Source: Amoebophrya sp. A120 (lineage: Eukaryota; Sar; Dinophyceae; Syndiniales; Amoebophryaceae). Taken from it: a stretch of 64,000 nt of DNA. The notes below the pieces were generated by a model. The model was not told the DNA's origin. It worked only from the letters and a program-made list of their open reading frames with translations, and did not search any database. The stretch is taken from the NCBI GenBank assembly GCA_905178155.1, contig CAJINV010000010.1:2118167-2182166 (forward strand). Reading direction: 5' to 3'. Below are positions 24,945-37,600 of this stretch, piece by piece (the stretch's first letter is position 1; each line of letters starts with the position of its first letter). Position numbers and translations under genes: made by a program.

Positions 24945-27900
24945 TCACATCTTCATGCGATAAAAGATGCAGGCCAGGAGGAACGAGATGAAGAGTGACA
25001 CCAACCCGTCGATCAGCTGGGCTGTTTGTGGCCCGATGTGGATCAACCTGAATAAAGAGCAGTTATTTTCAGCTTTTGAAAACAAAATTTGTGTTGCCTG
25101 CCGCGGCACGCAGTCGATCCTTGTCATGCGAAAATCCATATATGCAACTTCGAAGAGGAAGAAAACAGAAAAAATCTTACCACATCGTCAAGCTCATGAC
25201 GAAAACGCACACGCCTCGCATATGAAAGTGCACAATTCCCCCTCCCCTCCTTTCTATTGCGCGGAAAGCAATACAAACAGCAGCACACATCACCGAGCAT
25301 GTGCATGACAAAGGCGCCTAGTGTAGTACTGTCTGGCCTTCCGGAATCTGTCATGCACACAGTGCCACAGAAAAGCACTTGGAGTTGCGTTGGAATTTTA
25401 CGATCACAAATGAGAACGAGAGGGAGTAGTTCTTGTGCACTCTGATACCGCATCACATCTGCCCAGAAGTGGATCAGCGCGGCGTCCACATTTGCGTTTG
25501 GACCGTTGGTATCCCGTGCAAAAGTATCGCGCTCGTGCTAAAAATCGCAGTCATGCAAGACAAATTTCGTTTTCTAGCTAATAAATCAGAATGACAAATT
25601 CTTCTTGTCATGCTGAGGTAATTTGTGTTGCTATACTACGAGTACGATACTTTTGCAATTCATAGTTGGACGTGGCGGAAGTACTCGTGTAGTTTCGTTT
25701 CAACAACAATCGAATGCTGATAATCTGCCCAATGTCGGTCAGCATCGCGAGAACCGCGACGATATGGACTGCAAAAGTATCCTATCGCACTCGTATAAAT
25801 GCATTACAAATTTTATGCAGTTACCGCGGAGGGATCACCCTATGGATGATCGCTCGATGGGAGCATCTCCCACTGCGTCGTACTAGGAGGGCACTAGTAT
25901 CATAGTACTCGAGAAGACCAAGCGCTTCGGCTTGGGAAAAAGTTCGCAAGGGTACCGGGTTCGAACCGCCAGTGCCAAACGACCCTCCTTCCCAAAACAA
26001 GGCGAGACCGCATGATATGTGTATTCTTGCTGCGTGTAGCGGCAAGAATGCATCAGTGTGGCCAGACTAGCTTAGATGAAACTTTCCGCAAGCGGATGAT
26101 GCCATACTTTCCGACAAGCGGATAACCAAACTTTCCGCGGAGCGGATGAGACCAGACTTTCCGACAAGCGGATGAGAGAGACTTTCCTAAGGCGGATGGA
26201 CCATACTTACTACCAACGGCAGGGGCGTTACTCCCTGGGACTTGTTAGAGAGAAAGAAAACAAACTTCAACCCAGAGTGGGGAAGAGGTTCGCACCATCG
26301 ATCTCAAAGCCCTGGCTACCGTAAAGGGGCTGGATGCGGACACATATAAAATACCGCCCGACCAGCCTCAGCCTAGACTCCCAGGCTCGCTAGCCTGCTA
26401 CTGCCCGGGCATACATTTTCTCAGCATGAGAAATAAAATTTGTAATGCAGTTTTGCCTTGACATAGAAATTTGTAATGTTGCAAGACCTGCATTTATACG
26501 AGTACGATACTTTTGCACAGCATAGACGAAAAAAACCGGTTTGAAGTTCGGCGTAGATTCTTGTTGTTGCGATATTACAATGAAAAATGCCCCCACCCCC
26601 AAAGTTACAATAATTTGTGATGCAAAGTTTCCAAGTGAAAACTTTTTGTCATGCATGAAAGGACTATAAATCTTTCTGATGCAGAGTCTAGGCGTATATC
26701 GCATTGCTTGCATGACAAGCGCCGCTCTTGCTGGCGGGATCTTGCGCAATACAAATTCACGATTGGGAATCTGTGATGCTGATAGATGCAATAGGGTGAG
26801 TGTTTCATTTGCAAAGGTTTGCAATACAAATGCTCCCAAGTTCGGCGGTGGGGGCATTTTTCATTGTAATATGCGAATGGTTGTAACTACCTTCGTTATC
26901 CTGGGCTAATCCCGCCAACTCGTGGTCTTTGTGCATCCACAGTCGCGTTCGGTACAATCGGTGCTGATAGTAGTGGATGTGGTGCCTCCCCGCGTTTTCG
27001 ATCCGAGAGATACTCTGACTCGCGATAGAGACGGTGCAGAAAAAGAGAAGACCTGTATTTCATTTTGCTGGATGTTAACACGAAAAAGGATAAATCTCTA
27101 CGAACTCATGTAAAGGATTTTTGCGCAAGCTAGCAGGAGATCTTCGCTCAACGAGATTGATTCCAATGACAATGTCGGACAGGTTGCCGCAAGACCGCAC
27201 GAATCTCCGAGTAGATTTTGAGACCACACAACGATAGCCAAAAAATGAAAATCACAGCACACTTGATTTTTTTCTCTATACCGAGCGACAAGATCGCTCC
27301 GAGCAGATCGTAAAACTGCCGGCTGTTGCTGGACACGGTATTTCTCTTCGCATATTCCAATATCAGATTCACCGCGTAGCCCGCTGTGTCCGCGCCCACC
27401 GAAAACCCGTCCGCCCGCAAAGCGACCGAATGCGCCAAAATCGACACCCAGACCTCCACGATGCAGAGAAACAGGGAAGACCCGACCAGGATCCACAGTA
27501 CCATCATCTCTCGCGTACTCGCGGTGGAGCAGTTAGCCACCCCCTTCGGACTCAGCATGATCTGCGCGGTGGGTCCGAGCTGGGAAATGAGCGCGGAGTG
27601 TTGTTGTTGGAGCAGTTGCTTCTCATCCTTGCTGGAGACAGGTCTGTGGTCATACTCCGTTTTCTGGATGTGTCAGAGTTGAAATCGACAAAGTTTGTCA
27701 TGCATAAAATGGATGCCAGTTGGAACCCAGTTTCCAAGTAGCGCATGACAAATTTCGGCGGTCCCTAAATCCGGTTTGTCATGCTGCTTAGGCAAAGAAG
27801 ACCGATTTTCTCATGCTACTTTAGCAGCTCCAGCTGTAACCCCGCCAAACAGGCTTACAATCGGCCTCGCTTGCCTGCTCTGCAACACACGTACCTCGGG

Positions 27901-28331
27901 TCATGCATTTTACGCATTACAGATTTTTTCAACTTTGACGATTTCAAACCCGACGCTTCCATACGTTTTGTAGGTACCGTAGGTCGTCGTTGTAGCGTCG
28001 ACTGTATCAACAATGAAAATGTCTGGAAGATTCTGACACTTGTCATGCACGTTTTGCGTGAGCCATGATGTCTGTGATGCATACCCGCCTAGCAATACAG
28101 ATTTTTTGAGGGCTTCCTGTGCCTATTCCGCATGACAAATGCCTTCTCAGCGTAGCAAAAATTGCATTCTGTTTGCTACTCATGCAAGATAGATTTTTTT
28201 GGAATCCAAATACAGCATCACAAGTGGCATTCTTCCAGACCCAGACATGTTTGCATTTCATAGACTGGCCGACCAGGAGAAGTGAACTCCTCCTCGGAGT
28301 GTGCAGCCGCGGGTCCTGTGGAGCCCGGCAT
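24945..28331 (-). CDS. Cation diffusion facilitator (zinc-transporter-like), no cytosolic C-terminal domain
   Basis: Nine exons: 28331-28263, 27999-27964, 27657-27282, 27052-26872, 26567-26525, 25757-25665, 25504-25448, 25215-25181, 25047-24945; exactly 993 nt, 330 residues. Membrane segments follow the CDF order. The second has A-L-R-A-D-G-F-S-V-G-A-D, where the usual metal-binding His is Ser; the third has L-L-G-A-I-L-S-L-G-L-L-F-F; the fifth keeps H-F-W-A-D (HxxxD). The protein ends 20 residues after the last membrane segment, so the dimerising metal-sensing domain is absent. It probably moves divalent cations across an internal membrane, with altered selectivity (inference). Three introns are GT-AG; the others are B, D, H, A, A and G introners. 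Confidence 0.85.
25221..25447. mobile_element. Introner family G in CDF
   Basis: 227 bp, TATGAAAGTGCACAATTCCC and its complement (GTTCTTGTGCACTCTGATA); TSD TCGCA/CCGCA. Confidence 0.88.
25510..25664. mobile_element. Introner family A in CDF
   Basis: 155 bp, TATCCCGTGCAAAAGTATCG and complement; perfect TSD GTTGG. Confidence 0.92.
25814..26413. mobile_element. 600-bp element nested inside an introner
   Basis: It begins TATGCAG and ends GGGCATA, like introners, with flanks AATTT/CATTT. The inner sequence is unrelated to families A to I. It includes a tandem of short palindromes at about 26080-26210. Confidence 0.65.
26080..26210. repeat. Tandem ACTTTCCGacaaGCGGAT repeats
   Basis: Five imperfect units of about 28 bp, each with TTTCCGC and GCGGA arms separated by 0-4 bases that could form mini-hairpins. 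Confidence 0.8.
26573..26871. mobile_element. Introner family H in CDF
   Basis: 299 bp, TATTACAATGAAAAATGCC and perfect complement; perfect TSD TGCGA. Confidence 0.92.
27663..27963. mobile_element. Introner family D in CDF
   Basis: 301 bp; left end mutated (TCTGGATGTGTCAGAGTTGA), right end typical D; perfect TSD CGTTT. Confidence 0.88.
28005..28262. mobile_element. Introner family B in CDF
   Basis: 258 bp, B ends, perfect TSD GACTG. With the D element it frames a 36-nt exon. Confidence 0.9.
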
Positions 28332-29429
28332 GATGCTTGCTCCCTGCGAAACAGGCTCAACACAGGAACGGCTCAAAACAAGAAGCGGCTGGAATTTGCT
28401 ACATGTCTGGTCACTTACAGAAACACCAGCTTTTTACGGATTACATTATCAGTCATACGCGCATCTCAGCAATCACGTTCGATGGATGTTATAAAAAAAC
28501 CGCCTAACCGAAAAAAGTTGTAAAGAGCGGGAGCAAATGGTTTCGTCCAAGTAGCTTACTGCACGTTCAGTCAGAGACCGCACACATCATGTTCTCGGCT
28601 GCTTTAACCACAGTCTGCGAGACGATTTTACTATTGGCGACCCTATACGGATAAACTTTCCACGACCGAGACTATTTTCATGTAACAGGCAGTGCAGGAG
28701 CAACTGATAGGCTCGCGGCTTAGTCTGAGAAGTAAGTATCACGATCACCGCGGCCAGATAGTCACAGTGATACGACATTCCCGACGACGACCCACAACGA
28801 CCTATTGGCTTTACGGCGCATTTATCCAGGCGCGACAGTTGATATAGGCGATTTCCTCTTCTAGGTCTACTATAGAATGCGACAGCGCGACGATAAGGAC
28901 AGCGACAGACGCACGACTACACACATGAAGATTGCGACACAGTGAGTTTTACAGTGGGTCCTGTTCTTCCGATGTTGCAGTCGGACGAGAAAGCCCCTCC
29001 TGACATCAGTAGACGATGGCTGTACCAGTTGTCACAGGTATAAATATGATCAGAGCAACGTGCTGAACACGGAATCATCAAACGTCATTTTCCTTCCAGA
29101 TTTCTCCTGTTTGCACAGGAGCGGTCTCTTCTTTTTTTTGGCACGGTCTCACATCGTTCTAGCGTAGAAAGTTCAACTTTTCGTTCCGATTCTCACTTGA
29201 CCTCACAGAAGCTCAACATCTTCGCGCGAAAAGAACTGTCTTGTCGTACACCATCAATGTTGCGAAATGTGATTCGAACTCTCAACAAGAAATCAAACCG
29301 CTAAGTACATCAAACATCAATGTAGTCGAGCAACACAGCTGGTTCATCCCCACGACGGTGCAAGAAACCTCTGCGCGGCATGATCTTCCGAGCTGCACCC
29401 CAGACAAGCAAGTTCTTGCATATACCAAT
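28332..29429. other. Intergenic, CDF 5' flank and eL42 3' flank
   Basis: About 1.1 kb without a supported gene, repeat or introner. Confidence 0.55.
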
Positions 29430-30026
29430 TTAACGGTACTTTCCGCCGAAGGTGGACTCGCCGGCCTTTTTCTTGGTGTCACCACCGAGCTCGAAGTGCT
29501 TGCAGCGCTTGATGGCGATGCAGCGCTTGGCCTTGCACTTGGAGCACTCCAGCTTCAGAGCGATCTTCTTGGTCGTCTTGGCCTTCTTACGGAAGATCGG
29601 CTTGGTCTGACCACCGAAACCCTTCTGTTTGGCGGCGTAACGACGGTCACCCTGGGCAAAGCCAGACTTCTTCTGGGTCTTGTACCTGAGGGGGGATTAT
29701 TTTGCACAATTGAGGATTGTGACGATAATTCTCAAAAAGCATGATGAGAGAATGGTGCTGTCTTGCTCAGCAATAATTCTGCATCCTAGAGAAAAGCCTT
29801 GCTTTCCAAAACTTTCTCAGCTACCGCACGCTGCAGTTGTTCAGTTGGTCTTGTACTTGTTGACAGCATCTTTACCACTGCATTAGAGCCAAGTTGTCAG
29901 TTCAGAAGCACAAATCTAAAAAATCGTAAATGAAAATCAAATTTCTTACTGGGTGACTTTATGCTTGGTGTGCTTCTTGCACTTGCCGGGGCAGTAGGTG
30001 CGGCGCTCCTTCGGGACGTTGACCAT
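29430..30026 (-). CDS. Large ribosomal subunit protein eL42 (L36a/L44)
   Basis: Exons 30026-29950 and 29685-29430 join to 333 nt, 110 residues, starting [12 protein letters not shown] and keeping the C-x2-C and C-S-K-C zinc-binding cysteines and F-G-G-K-Y-R near the end. The intron (29949-29686) is conventional, CAG/GTAAGA to CTCAG. It acts in the 60S subunit near the tRNA E site. Codon use is strongly biased to G/C third positions compared with its neighbours, as expected for a highly expressed gene, and it has no introner. Confidence 0.97.
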
Positions 30027-30049
30027 TTTGAAGAGGTTTTTTGTGTGCC

Positions 30050-30075
30050 TTTTCTACGCTGAAAAGAAACGATGC
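30050..30075 (-). promoter_or_regulatory. Possible spliced-leader acceptor of eL42
   Basis: On the minus strand TTTCTTTTCAG lies about 33 nt upstream of the ATG. Spliced-leader trans-splicing is general in dinoflagellates, so this AG is a candidate acceptor (inference). Confidence 0.35.
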
Positions 30076-31659
30076 CTAAATCGAGACTTTGTGTGTCCGA
30101 TTTCCCTGTTGAAGTTTTGGTTATCAGAAAAGGATTGCGAAGTGCAGCTCAGGAAGCGCACCTAACTTAGATATTAGCGCCAGAAGAACATTGAGTTTTA
30201 ATCAAGAGTGAGGATCTATTTCGTTCACACCACACGGATCTTCGAGTGATTTTCTCAATTCATTTCAATTTAGAGTTCACTTTCCACCAGGTGTCTAGAT
30301 CCCTATTTCCAAATTTGGACCTAGCGATCTGATTTTCGACTGCGCTCCTAAAGATCTCGGACACAATTTTGCTGGATCTTGAAAGGACTCAACAATCTCC
30401 TCCTAAGCAAGAAGAAAATTTTTCTATTGCAGATCCACTTCTTCACAGGACACGATAGCTCCTCCTTCTCACGCTATCAAAATCGCAGCCGTGTATTGCA
30501 AAATCTCGGCACGAAAAGGACTTCTTCGCGGATCCGATTTGATCGCGACCATCGTGCATCCGATTTAGATCGACTCTCAAATAAGCAAGAGCCTTTGACA
30601 TCGAACTCTTTGAAAGACCTCGAGCATGGAAGAACGTCTTTGCTTTGATCAATTCCTCAGATTGGATCTTCAATTGATTTGTAGACCTGAAGGACCGTAA
30701 TTTTCGCGTAGAGAGGACCGAAACCAGGGAAACTACAACACTACCAGCCTAAAAGAATAGTATCCCCTGCCTTATTTCGGCTCTAGGAGTCCGCGCAAAA
30801 GCAAGAACAAGCTAGCCTTCTCGATCGGCCGCCATGCGCCGCGCTGCTGTATTATTCTCGGCAATATGGCACAGTGAATCCAGGTATCTTGCTTGCTGCT
30901 GTCAAATCTGTTCATGTGGTGCTTGGATGAAATAAAATCCTCAACTCGTCGTGTGTTCTTGATTCAAAGGTTCTTTTTTGTGAATGCTGGAAAGAAGAAA
31001 AAGTTGAACGCACTCTTTATATCCTGTTCGTTCTTGGGATGGTGCTGTAGCCCCTCGGAAGGTTTGCCTGTGTAGCCGTCGACAAGGCAAAACGATGTCT
31101 TATACATTAAATTACTTGAGGAATCGCAGTTAGCCTCCTGCGTTGCGATGTATCATTAAAAAGAGGAAAAGGCCGCGCGATGCTTTTGAAAACTAAACCA
31201 TTCTTGGAACAACTACATGAGAGATAGAACGACCGAGGCGAAAGGACGGTACGTCTATGAAACTTTATACTGGCGTTTAGAGGATTTAGAAAGTTAAAGT
31301 TTGTATGTCGCTGTATTTCTCGTCCTTTCACGCAAGAACTTTACCTCGTGAAGATCCCATCTCGATCTCAGCTGTATTCCCAAATAAGTTTATCAACCCC
31401 TCGCCCGATAAAAAGAAAACTGTATTTACGATTTTTGTGACATTCACAGGTTTAAAAACTAGTACATCAAGGACATTGTTCTACGTCGCATTTTGACAAA
31501 AAATCTTTATCTGCCCTGCTCGCGGAGGATAACCAATAGCTTGTCGCTCGCTTTTTTTAGAGGATGGACCACTTCTAGTCTTCCTCGTCTACCCTGAAGA
31601 TGACAAGTGGTTTGTTCTTCCTGGTTGTGAAACGAGAAGACTCCTCCTGGGCCACGCGC
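30076..31659. other. Intergenic, eL42 5' flank and FHA/KH gene 3' flank
   Basis: About 1.6 kb, AT-rich. Short plus-strand frames (30379-30648, 31305-31496) have no recognisable content. No introner seen. Confidence 0.5.
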
Positions 31660-34600
31660 CTACCTTCCCCCACCTCGCCTTCCTCTTCCCGCCCGCTCAC
31701 TCTCTCCGCCCGTAGTTCTTTGCCGCTCTCGGTCTCGGTCCCTGTCTCCTGTTTTCTCCCCCTCGCGGTGATCGCGGTGTCTCTCCTCCCTTCGTCCTCG
31801 CGTGGTCTCATTGTTCTCGTGGTCCCCGGGGGAGGATGCGTTTTGCCGTCTGCGCTTCGCCTCCGGATAGTTGCTGCCAGCGCGATCTTGATGTTGTTCC
31901 CGGTCCTTGTAGCTGTCCTTTTCGTAGGAGTGCTGGCCCTGATAGCTGTCGTAGTTGGCGTTCCTGCGTTCGCGTGATCGCTTTTTCCGCCGCTCGTACT
32001 CCTCCGCTTCCTCCCGCCGTTTGGCCTCCAGCTCCTCCTGAGAAGTTTGGCAATTCAATTATGTCAATATAGACGCTGTAATGGACGATCTATTGCCACG
32101 AGGACAAATCGAAGTGAAGACCAAGATTTAGATTTTAGTAAAAGTAGTACACACGCAGCTAATCATCTTCACCATCTCAGTCACGTTTTTTCTGGTTCAA
32201 CAAGATGACAAATCATCGTCACCAACAGTACTGAAATCCAATAAATCCAAACGCTTTATATATTACTCTTCTTTTCCTCTCTTCCGCGTGCTTTTCCTCC
32301 GCCGACCCGACGATCGACAGTATTCTGTCCCGACAATGCCTGCAAGATTCGGCGTCTTCCGCGATCAACTGCACTTCTTTCTCGTCCGGCTTTTTCTCCT
32401 TGATGTTGTCCGGATCCGTTTCCTTCTCACTAGTGTCCTTATCACCACTACCTCCGCCTATCGGCATGTTATTTGGGTTATCCGGGTCCGCGTCTTTCCC
32501 CTTTCCTTTCCTACCGCCCTTAAAACCTCCGGAATTGTAGGATGACTTTGCGTTGTAGTTCCCATCTTTATCTAGAGAATCTTTGATGAAGATCTTCACG
32601 CCCATGTCCCTTTCGAGTTCCTTTATGGTCGAACCTTTCGTCCCGATAATCAACCCGACCAGGTCGTTCCTGATCATCATCACATCTTTCGGACCGCGCC
32701 AGCTGTTGAAAGTCGCGTTTTTCAGGGAAAGCGGTCGAATATTCTGCGGCCAGATATCGGATTCCGTCCAGGAGTCGCCCTCGTAATCCAGATGGTAGTT
32801 GCCGTTGCTGGAAATGCCGGTTATTTTGGCGACGTACCTGTGATGTAATATGTAAGGTTGATATTTAGAAGTATGGATTGCACGTACTTTTTCCTTCGTC
32901 ACTCAGGGTCGGATCAGGATGACCTCGACGTCAAAATAAACGACCACGGAACAAGTTTCGCAGCACTGAATTCTTCTCGCAGCTACAGTACATAATCTAT
33001 AGAGGAAAAGCCATTGTATCTCCGACCTATACCGGATTCCCACTAAAATCTGTGACTTTGTCACAGAGGAAACGCGGCTCAAACTGGGTAGAATTTGCTT
33101 TAGCGCCAGCTAAAAAAGGAAGGCAATCAGCTATCGATCAAGCCAGAATGCCCGCTGGAATGACGCGTAGAAATATCAAGAGATCTTAGTCTTCTGGTAG
33201 AGCGATGACACAGCACGACAGTCGGACGACAGCTCTCATTCCTTCTGATAATTTGGTAAAGCAGGAGGTCGTCGTCGTCGCATGGTCATGGTGTACTATT
33301 TACGTATCGAAATAAACCTTTCTGTTGATGTTGAACAAAGCGCACTACTAAAATCAGTATACCATTTCCCCTGTCTCTTGAAATTTCCCTCCACCAAGTC
33401 TCCGATGTGGTACTTTCCGTCGTCGAATGGATTTTCCCTTTTCACCGCGCCAAAAGGCCCCTTCTCCCCCTGGTCGTCTTCAAACGGAGACACTTCAAAC
33501 GGCAGACTGTCTGTGTCCTGCTGACCAACCGCGCTAGATTTTTTTCTTTCTGTTGTTCCGGGGGCGGCTGCTTCCTCGTCATTCGCGCCCTTTTTGTCCA
33601 TGTCGACGTCATCATCCCCCCTCTCCTTATCGTCCCCGCCCTCGGCATCCGATCCGTCGTTCTTGTCTTTACTCCTTTCCTTCTCATCGTCACTTTCGCT
33701 CGCCGACGATGCGGCGTCCTTGCTGTCGCCGAAGGGGCCGCGGGTGAGGGTGAGGCCGGCCTTGGTTGGGCTGGTGCTTCCCGGTGGCGCGGTGCTTGCG
33801 GTGGGAATGCGAGGTAGGGCGGATTCCTGATATATGGATAATTGGACAAAAATCAAAATCGATAACCACGTAGTCTTAGCTGTAGGGAGGACGAACGCAG
33901 AGGAGGACCAGCAGGGATATAGTGCGCTATTCAATAATTGAATTGACCGCATTTGTGTTGAGGCCAAATTTTGTTGTAGCAACAAGGTGCTGAGAGTCTA
34001 TCACCAGTAGAAACTACTACACAACAGATTTATCATACCTTGATGGGCTGGGAGATCCACGGATGGGCCTGACTGCAGGCTAAATCCGCGCTCGTGTCCA
34101 CCGGAATGAGCTGATGCCGGTACTTGTTGGGCTGTTGCGGGTTGTATGCCGGGTGGCCCATCAATAGTTCCCCTGTGTTCCGTCGAAACAGCTCTTCCAA
34201 AATTGGTCTGTGCGCAATGGGGACGTCTTTCGCGGAGCGACCAATCGGTGGGATCACTAGGTGGAGGTGGACCTTTGAGGTAGTTTTTAGATTTAGATTC
34301 GCTGTGCATTTTCACATGACAAAGTCGACAACTTATGTGAGTGAGTGCATCACAAAGTAAAAGTTTCAACATTGATATTAATGTTTACCTTGAACAAGCA
34401 GGCCTGGTTGCTCGCGGACGACAAGCTCATACACATGGGCTCCGGCTTCCCAGCGATGTACAACATCGATAATCTCGTGTCCGCCGCGAAACTCTTTCTC
34501 GCCACAATGTGCCACTCGTTGTCCGCCGCGCCCTCCCGCGGGATGTAGATGATCCGCAGCTCTTTCTGCTCAATGTCCATGCAGAAAAGAAAAACTTCGA

Positions 34601-37600
34601 TCGACAGCTCCATGGGGATCGCCCCGTTTTTCGTCGCGTAGGCGGCCGGATTGGGGTTGTTCGTTCTCATGTAAACGGGCCAGATGCGGAACTTCGTCTG
34701 CGGTAAGGGCAATCCGTTCGCCGAGCCGAACTGGGAGCGGTCCACCCGCTTCCACTTCTCCCGTGCCGAGTGAATTTCGTACAGTTCCGCGGCGTTGTAG
34801 AATTTCTGGCTGGACTTCGCGTTGGCCCTCGAGGCCGCCGGGTTGGTCGACGCGGCGTCGGGCACCGCCTGGACCCGGTCGTGCACGATAGCGTAGGGCT
34901 TCCTGGTCGCGGGGCAGTAGAAGATGTGGATTTTATGAGAGTGCATAAGAACTCCCCCTCTCTCTCATTTGTATGGCATGAACAGCAATACAAACACCAG
35001 CACACGTGGTGCCTGTGCATGACAAACTTACGCACCCCGCGCAGTACTGTTTGGGCTTCCGCCGGAATCTGTCATGCATAATAGTGACGCAAGGAAGCAA
35101 TTGAGTTTGGGATTTTGCATGAGAAATGGAGGGGGGTTCTTGTGCACTCTCATAGATTTTCGCGTGCTGCGAGAAGTCCATGGAGTCTTCATTGCCTTCG
35201 TCCTGTATGGCGTTGTCAAACGTTACCTTCTCAACGGTTGCATGGATTTGTAATGCAAGAATGGCAAAAGTGCAAGGGTGAAGAGTGCGCCATTTGCATT
35301 ACAGGCATGGCACAGATTTAGATGCTGCTTAGCCCTTCGGAAGTTTGTCATGCGAAGCAGCTTGATGATGTAGATACTCATGAGAATTCCGCATGCCAAA
35401 TCATGTTGTGACAGTTGAAAATGTAATGCTTGAGAGCGCCATATCCTGCAGCAGCGCCTGGTAGCAGGTTTCCCACGCCTCGTTCGGGTCCCGGATCTTG
35501 TACATGATCAGCTTCTTGTTGGGCCGGTCCAGGCAGGCGAGGTAGGATTTCCCGTCAATGTTGAAGGGTTTGAAGTGGCAGTCCACTATCACACAGAAAA
35601 AAGCGGGCAGGGCAGATTTGTAATGCAAACATAAATACGCGGAAAAATCTGTCATGGGCAACGCCATAGCATGCTGTTTCGGAAATGCAAGCCAGATTGC
35701 TTTGTCTATTTATTTTTGCATGACAAATCTGACCTGCCAGCTTTTTTCTTTGGGATATCCACCGCGGAGAACAGTTCCACGGGCGGCGCGACCACCGTTT
35801 TCCACTGCTCGCAGGGGAGTTTCTCCTCCACCACGCAGAGCTTGATTGCCCCCGTGGTTCGGTGCTGCAAGATGACAAACAACTGGCCTTCCTTGCCCCA
35901 CCGGAGGGGGTACGCCTTCCAGTTCTCCCCCCCAATGGTGTCGCACCACTGCTGCCAGCGGAGCTCGGAACCGACTAACGCAATATGGAAGCGTCAGGTT
36001 TGAAATCGTCAAAGTTGAAATAATTTGTAATGCATAAAATGCGACACAAAAAGTGACTCTATTGCAGAGGACCCACGGGAGGCAGATTATAGTCCTGGTA
36101 AGGGTCAAAAGTTGGACTGCTAACTAGCATGACAGAAGGCAGCTCCTTTGCCCTAAATCGCATGACAGACTCGCTTCCAGGACCGGGAAAATTTGTCATG
36201 CACCGACTACAAACTGTAGGTCTAACTGGTATCCGTTTTATGCATGGCAAACTATTTCAACTTTGACGATGTCAAACCTGACACATCCATAGGCAACCGC
36301 CTCGCAATACTTCTTCGTCACAATCTTGGTTTCGTACTGGGCAGTTCTCTTTTTCCTCTTCTTCGGCTTCTCGGTTTTCGCCTCATCCGGGTTTGCATTG
36401 TTCATGTCAACGTCATTCTCGCCGGAGGAATTTTCGTTCTCATCCTCTTGTATCAAGTGGAAAAATGTCCTCAACTCCTAGTCCATCCAACCCCGACTTG
36501 TCCGCGCAAATTTATCTGCACGCGGCCTATATCACTGTTTCTCATGCACAGCTGCCTCCTGAGGAGCAGTTTCAAATTCTATCAATCTGGAAGCTCCTCA
36601 TGCTCATGCTAGAATCAGGAAACCAGACTCTTTGATTTTGATTTACAATGCAGCTGCACTAGCTATTGCTTTCTACAACAACTACCCTGTGAACTGAAAC
36701 AGCATTTCATGCAAAACTGTATATGCAATCTCAATCCAAATCATGCTGTTAACCACTCGTCTGGGGAACAACTACAAGTGAGGACGTTTTCACCATGGAT
36801 ATCTTCCTCTTCCTCGTCATGATTCCCCGGAATCTCCACTTCCACGGGGAATTCCGTGTCGATCCGCTTGATGAGCAGCGGGATCTTAAACTTCTCATCC
36901 AGCATGACCGCACCACCCTGTGGCTGCTGCTGTTGCACTCCGGGCGGCGCACCGATGGGCGGCTGCTGGCCGTAGTGCACATTGTGTGGAGCCCCGGCGC
37001 TTCCTGGCGGCGGAACCACGGCAGCTCCCGCCCCGTACTGCTCGTACTGTGGTGGTGGCCCGCCGAGGATGTGCGGTGGTGGTGGTCCGCCGTGGATTAT
37101 CGTGCTGTGCGGGCCACCGGGCGGGGTGGGGTGGCTGCCCGGAGGAGGCGGGTGACCCTGGATGATCTGCGCTCCGGGCGGGAGTTGGTGTGGGTGCGGG
37201 GGATGGTGTATCAAATGCAAATATGTCTGGGTCTGGACGAGTGCAAGACTTCTCATGCAGGTTCAACATTACGCATGGGGACTGGAATGCAGGATCTAGC
37301 ATGACAGACTCTGTGAGATCTGTATCATGCCTATCCTGCATGACAAACTCACTCCCAACTTGGTCAAAAGAGGACAGCTTTTGGCACTCATGCAACACAA
37401 ATTTTTTCATGATCCAGATTTAGCACGACAAGCTGCGCCCTTCCAGACCCAAACATTTTTGCATTTGATATGGTGCCCGGGCGGGGGTTGGATCAACTGC
37501 CCATGCGGAGGTGGAGGTGGACCTCCAGTATGGCGTTCTCAAACGTTACACTCTCAACTGTTACATGAATTTGTCATGCAAAATTGCCTTCAGAATCGAC

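Larger units (their letters stand above)
25763..26524. mobile_element. Introner family A in CDF, split by a nested element
   Basis: Left half 25763-25813 and right half 26414-26524 together make one A element of about 160 bp with perfect outer TSD GACGA. A 600-bp sequence sits between the halves. Confidence 0.88.

Noticed and set aside
25960-25990. GGGTTCGAACCGCC resembles a tRNA T-loop (B box)
   Set aside because: The flanking bases do not form a 5-bp T stem and no acceptor or anticodon arm pairs around it.
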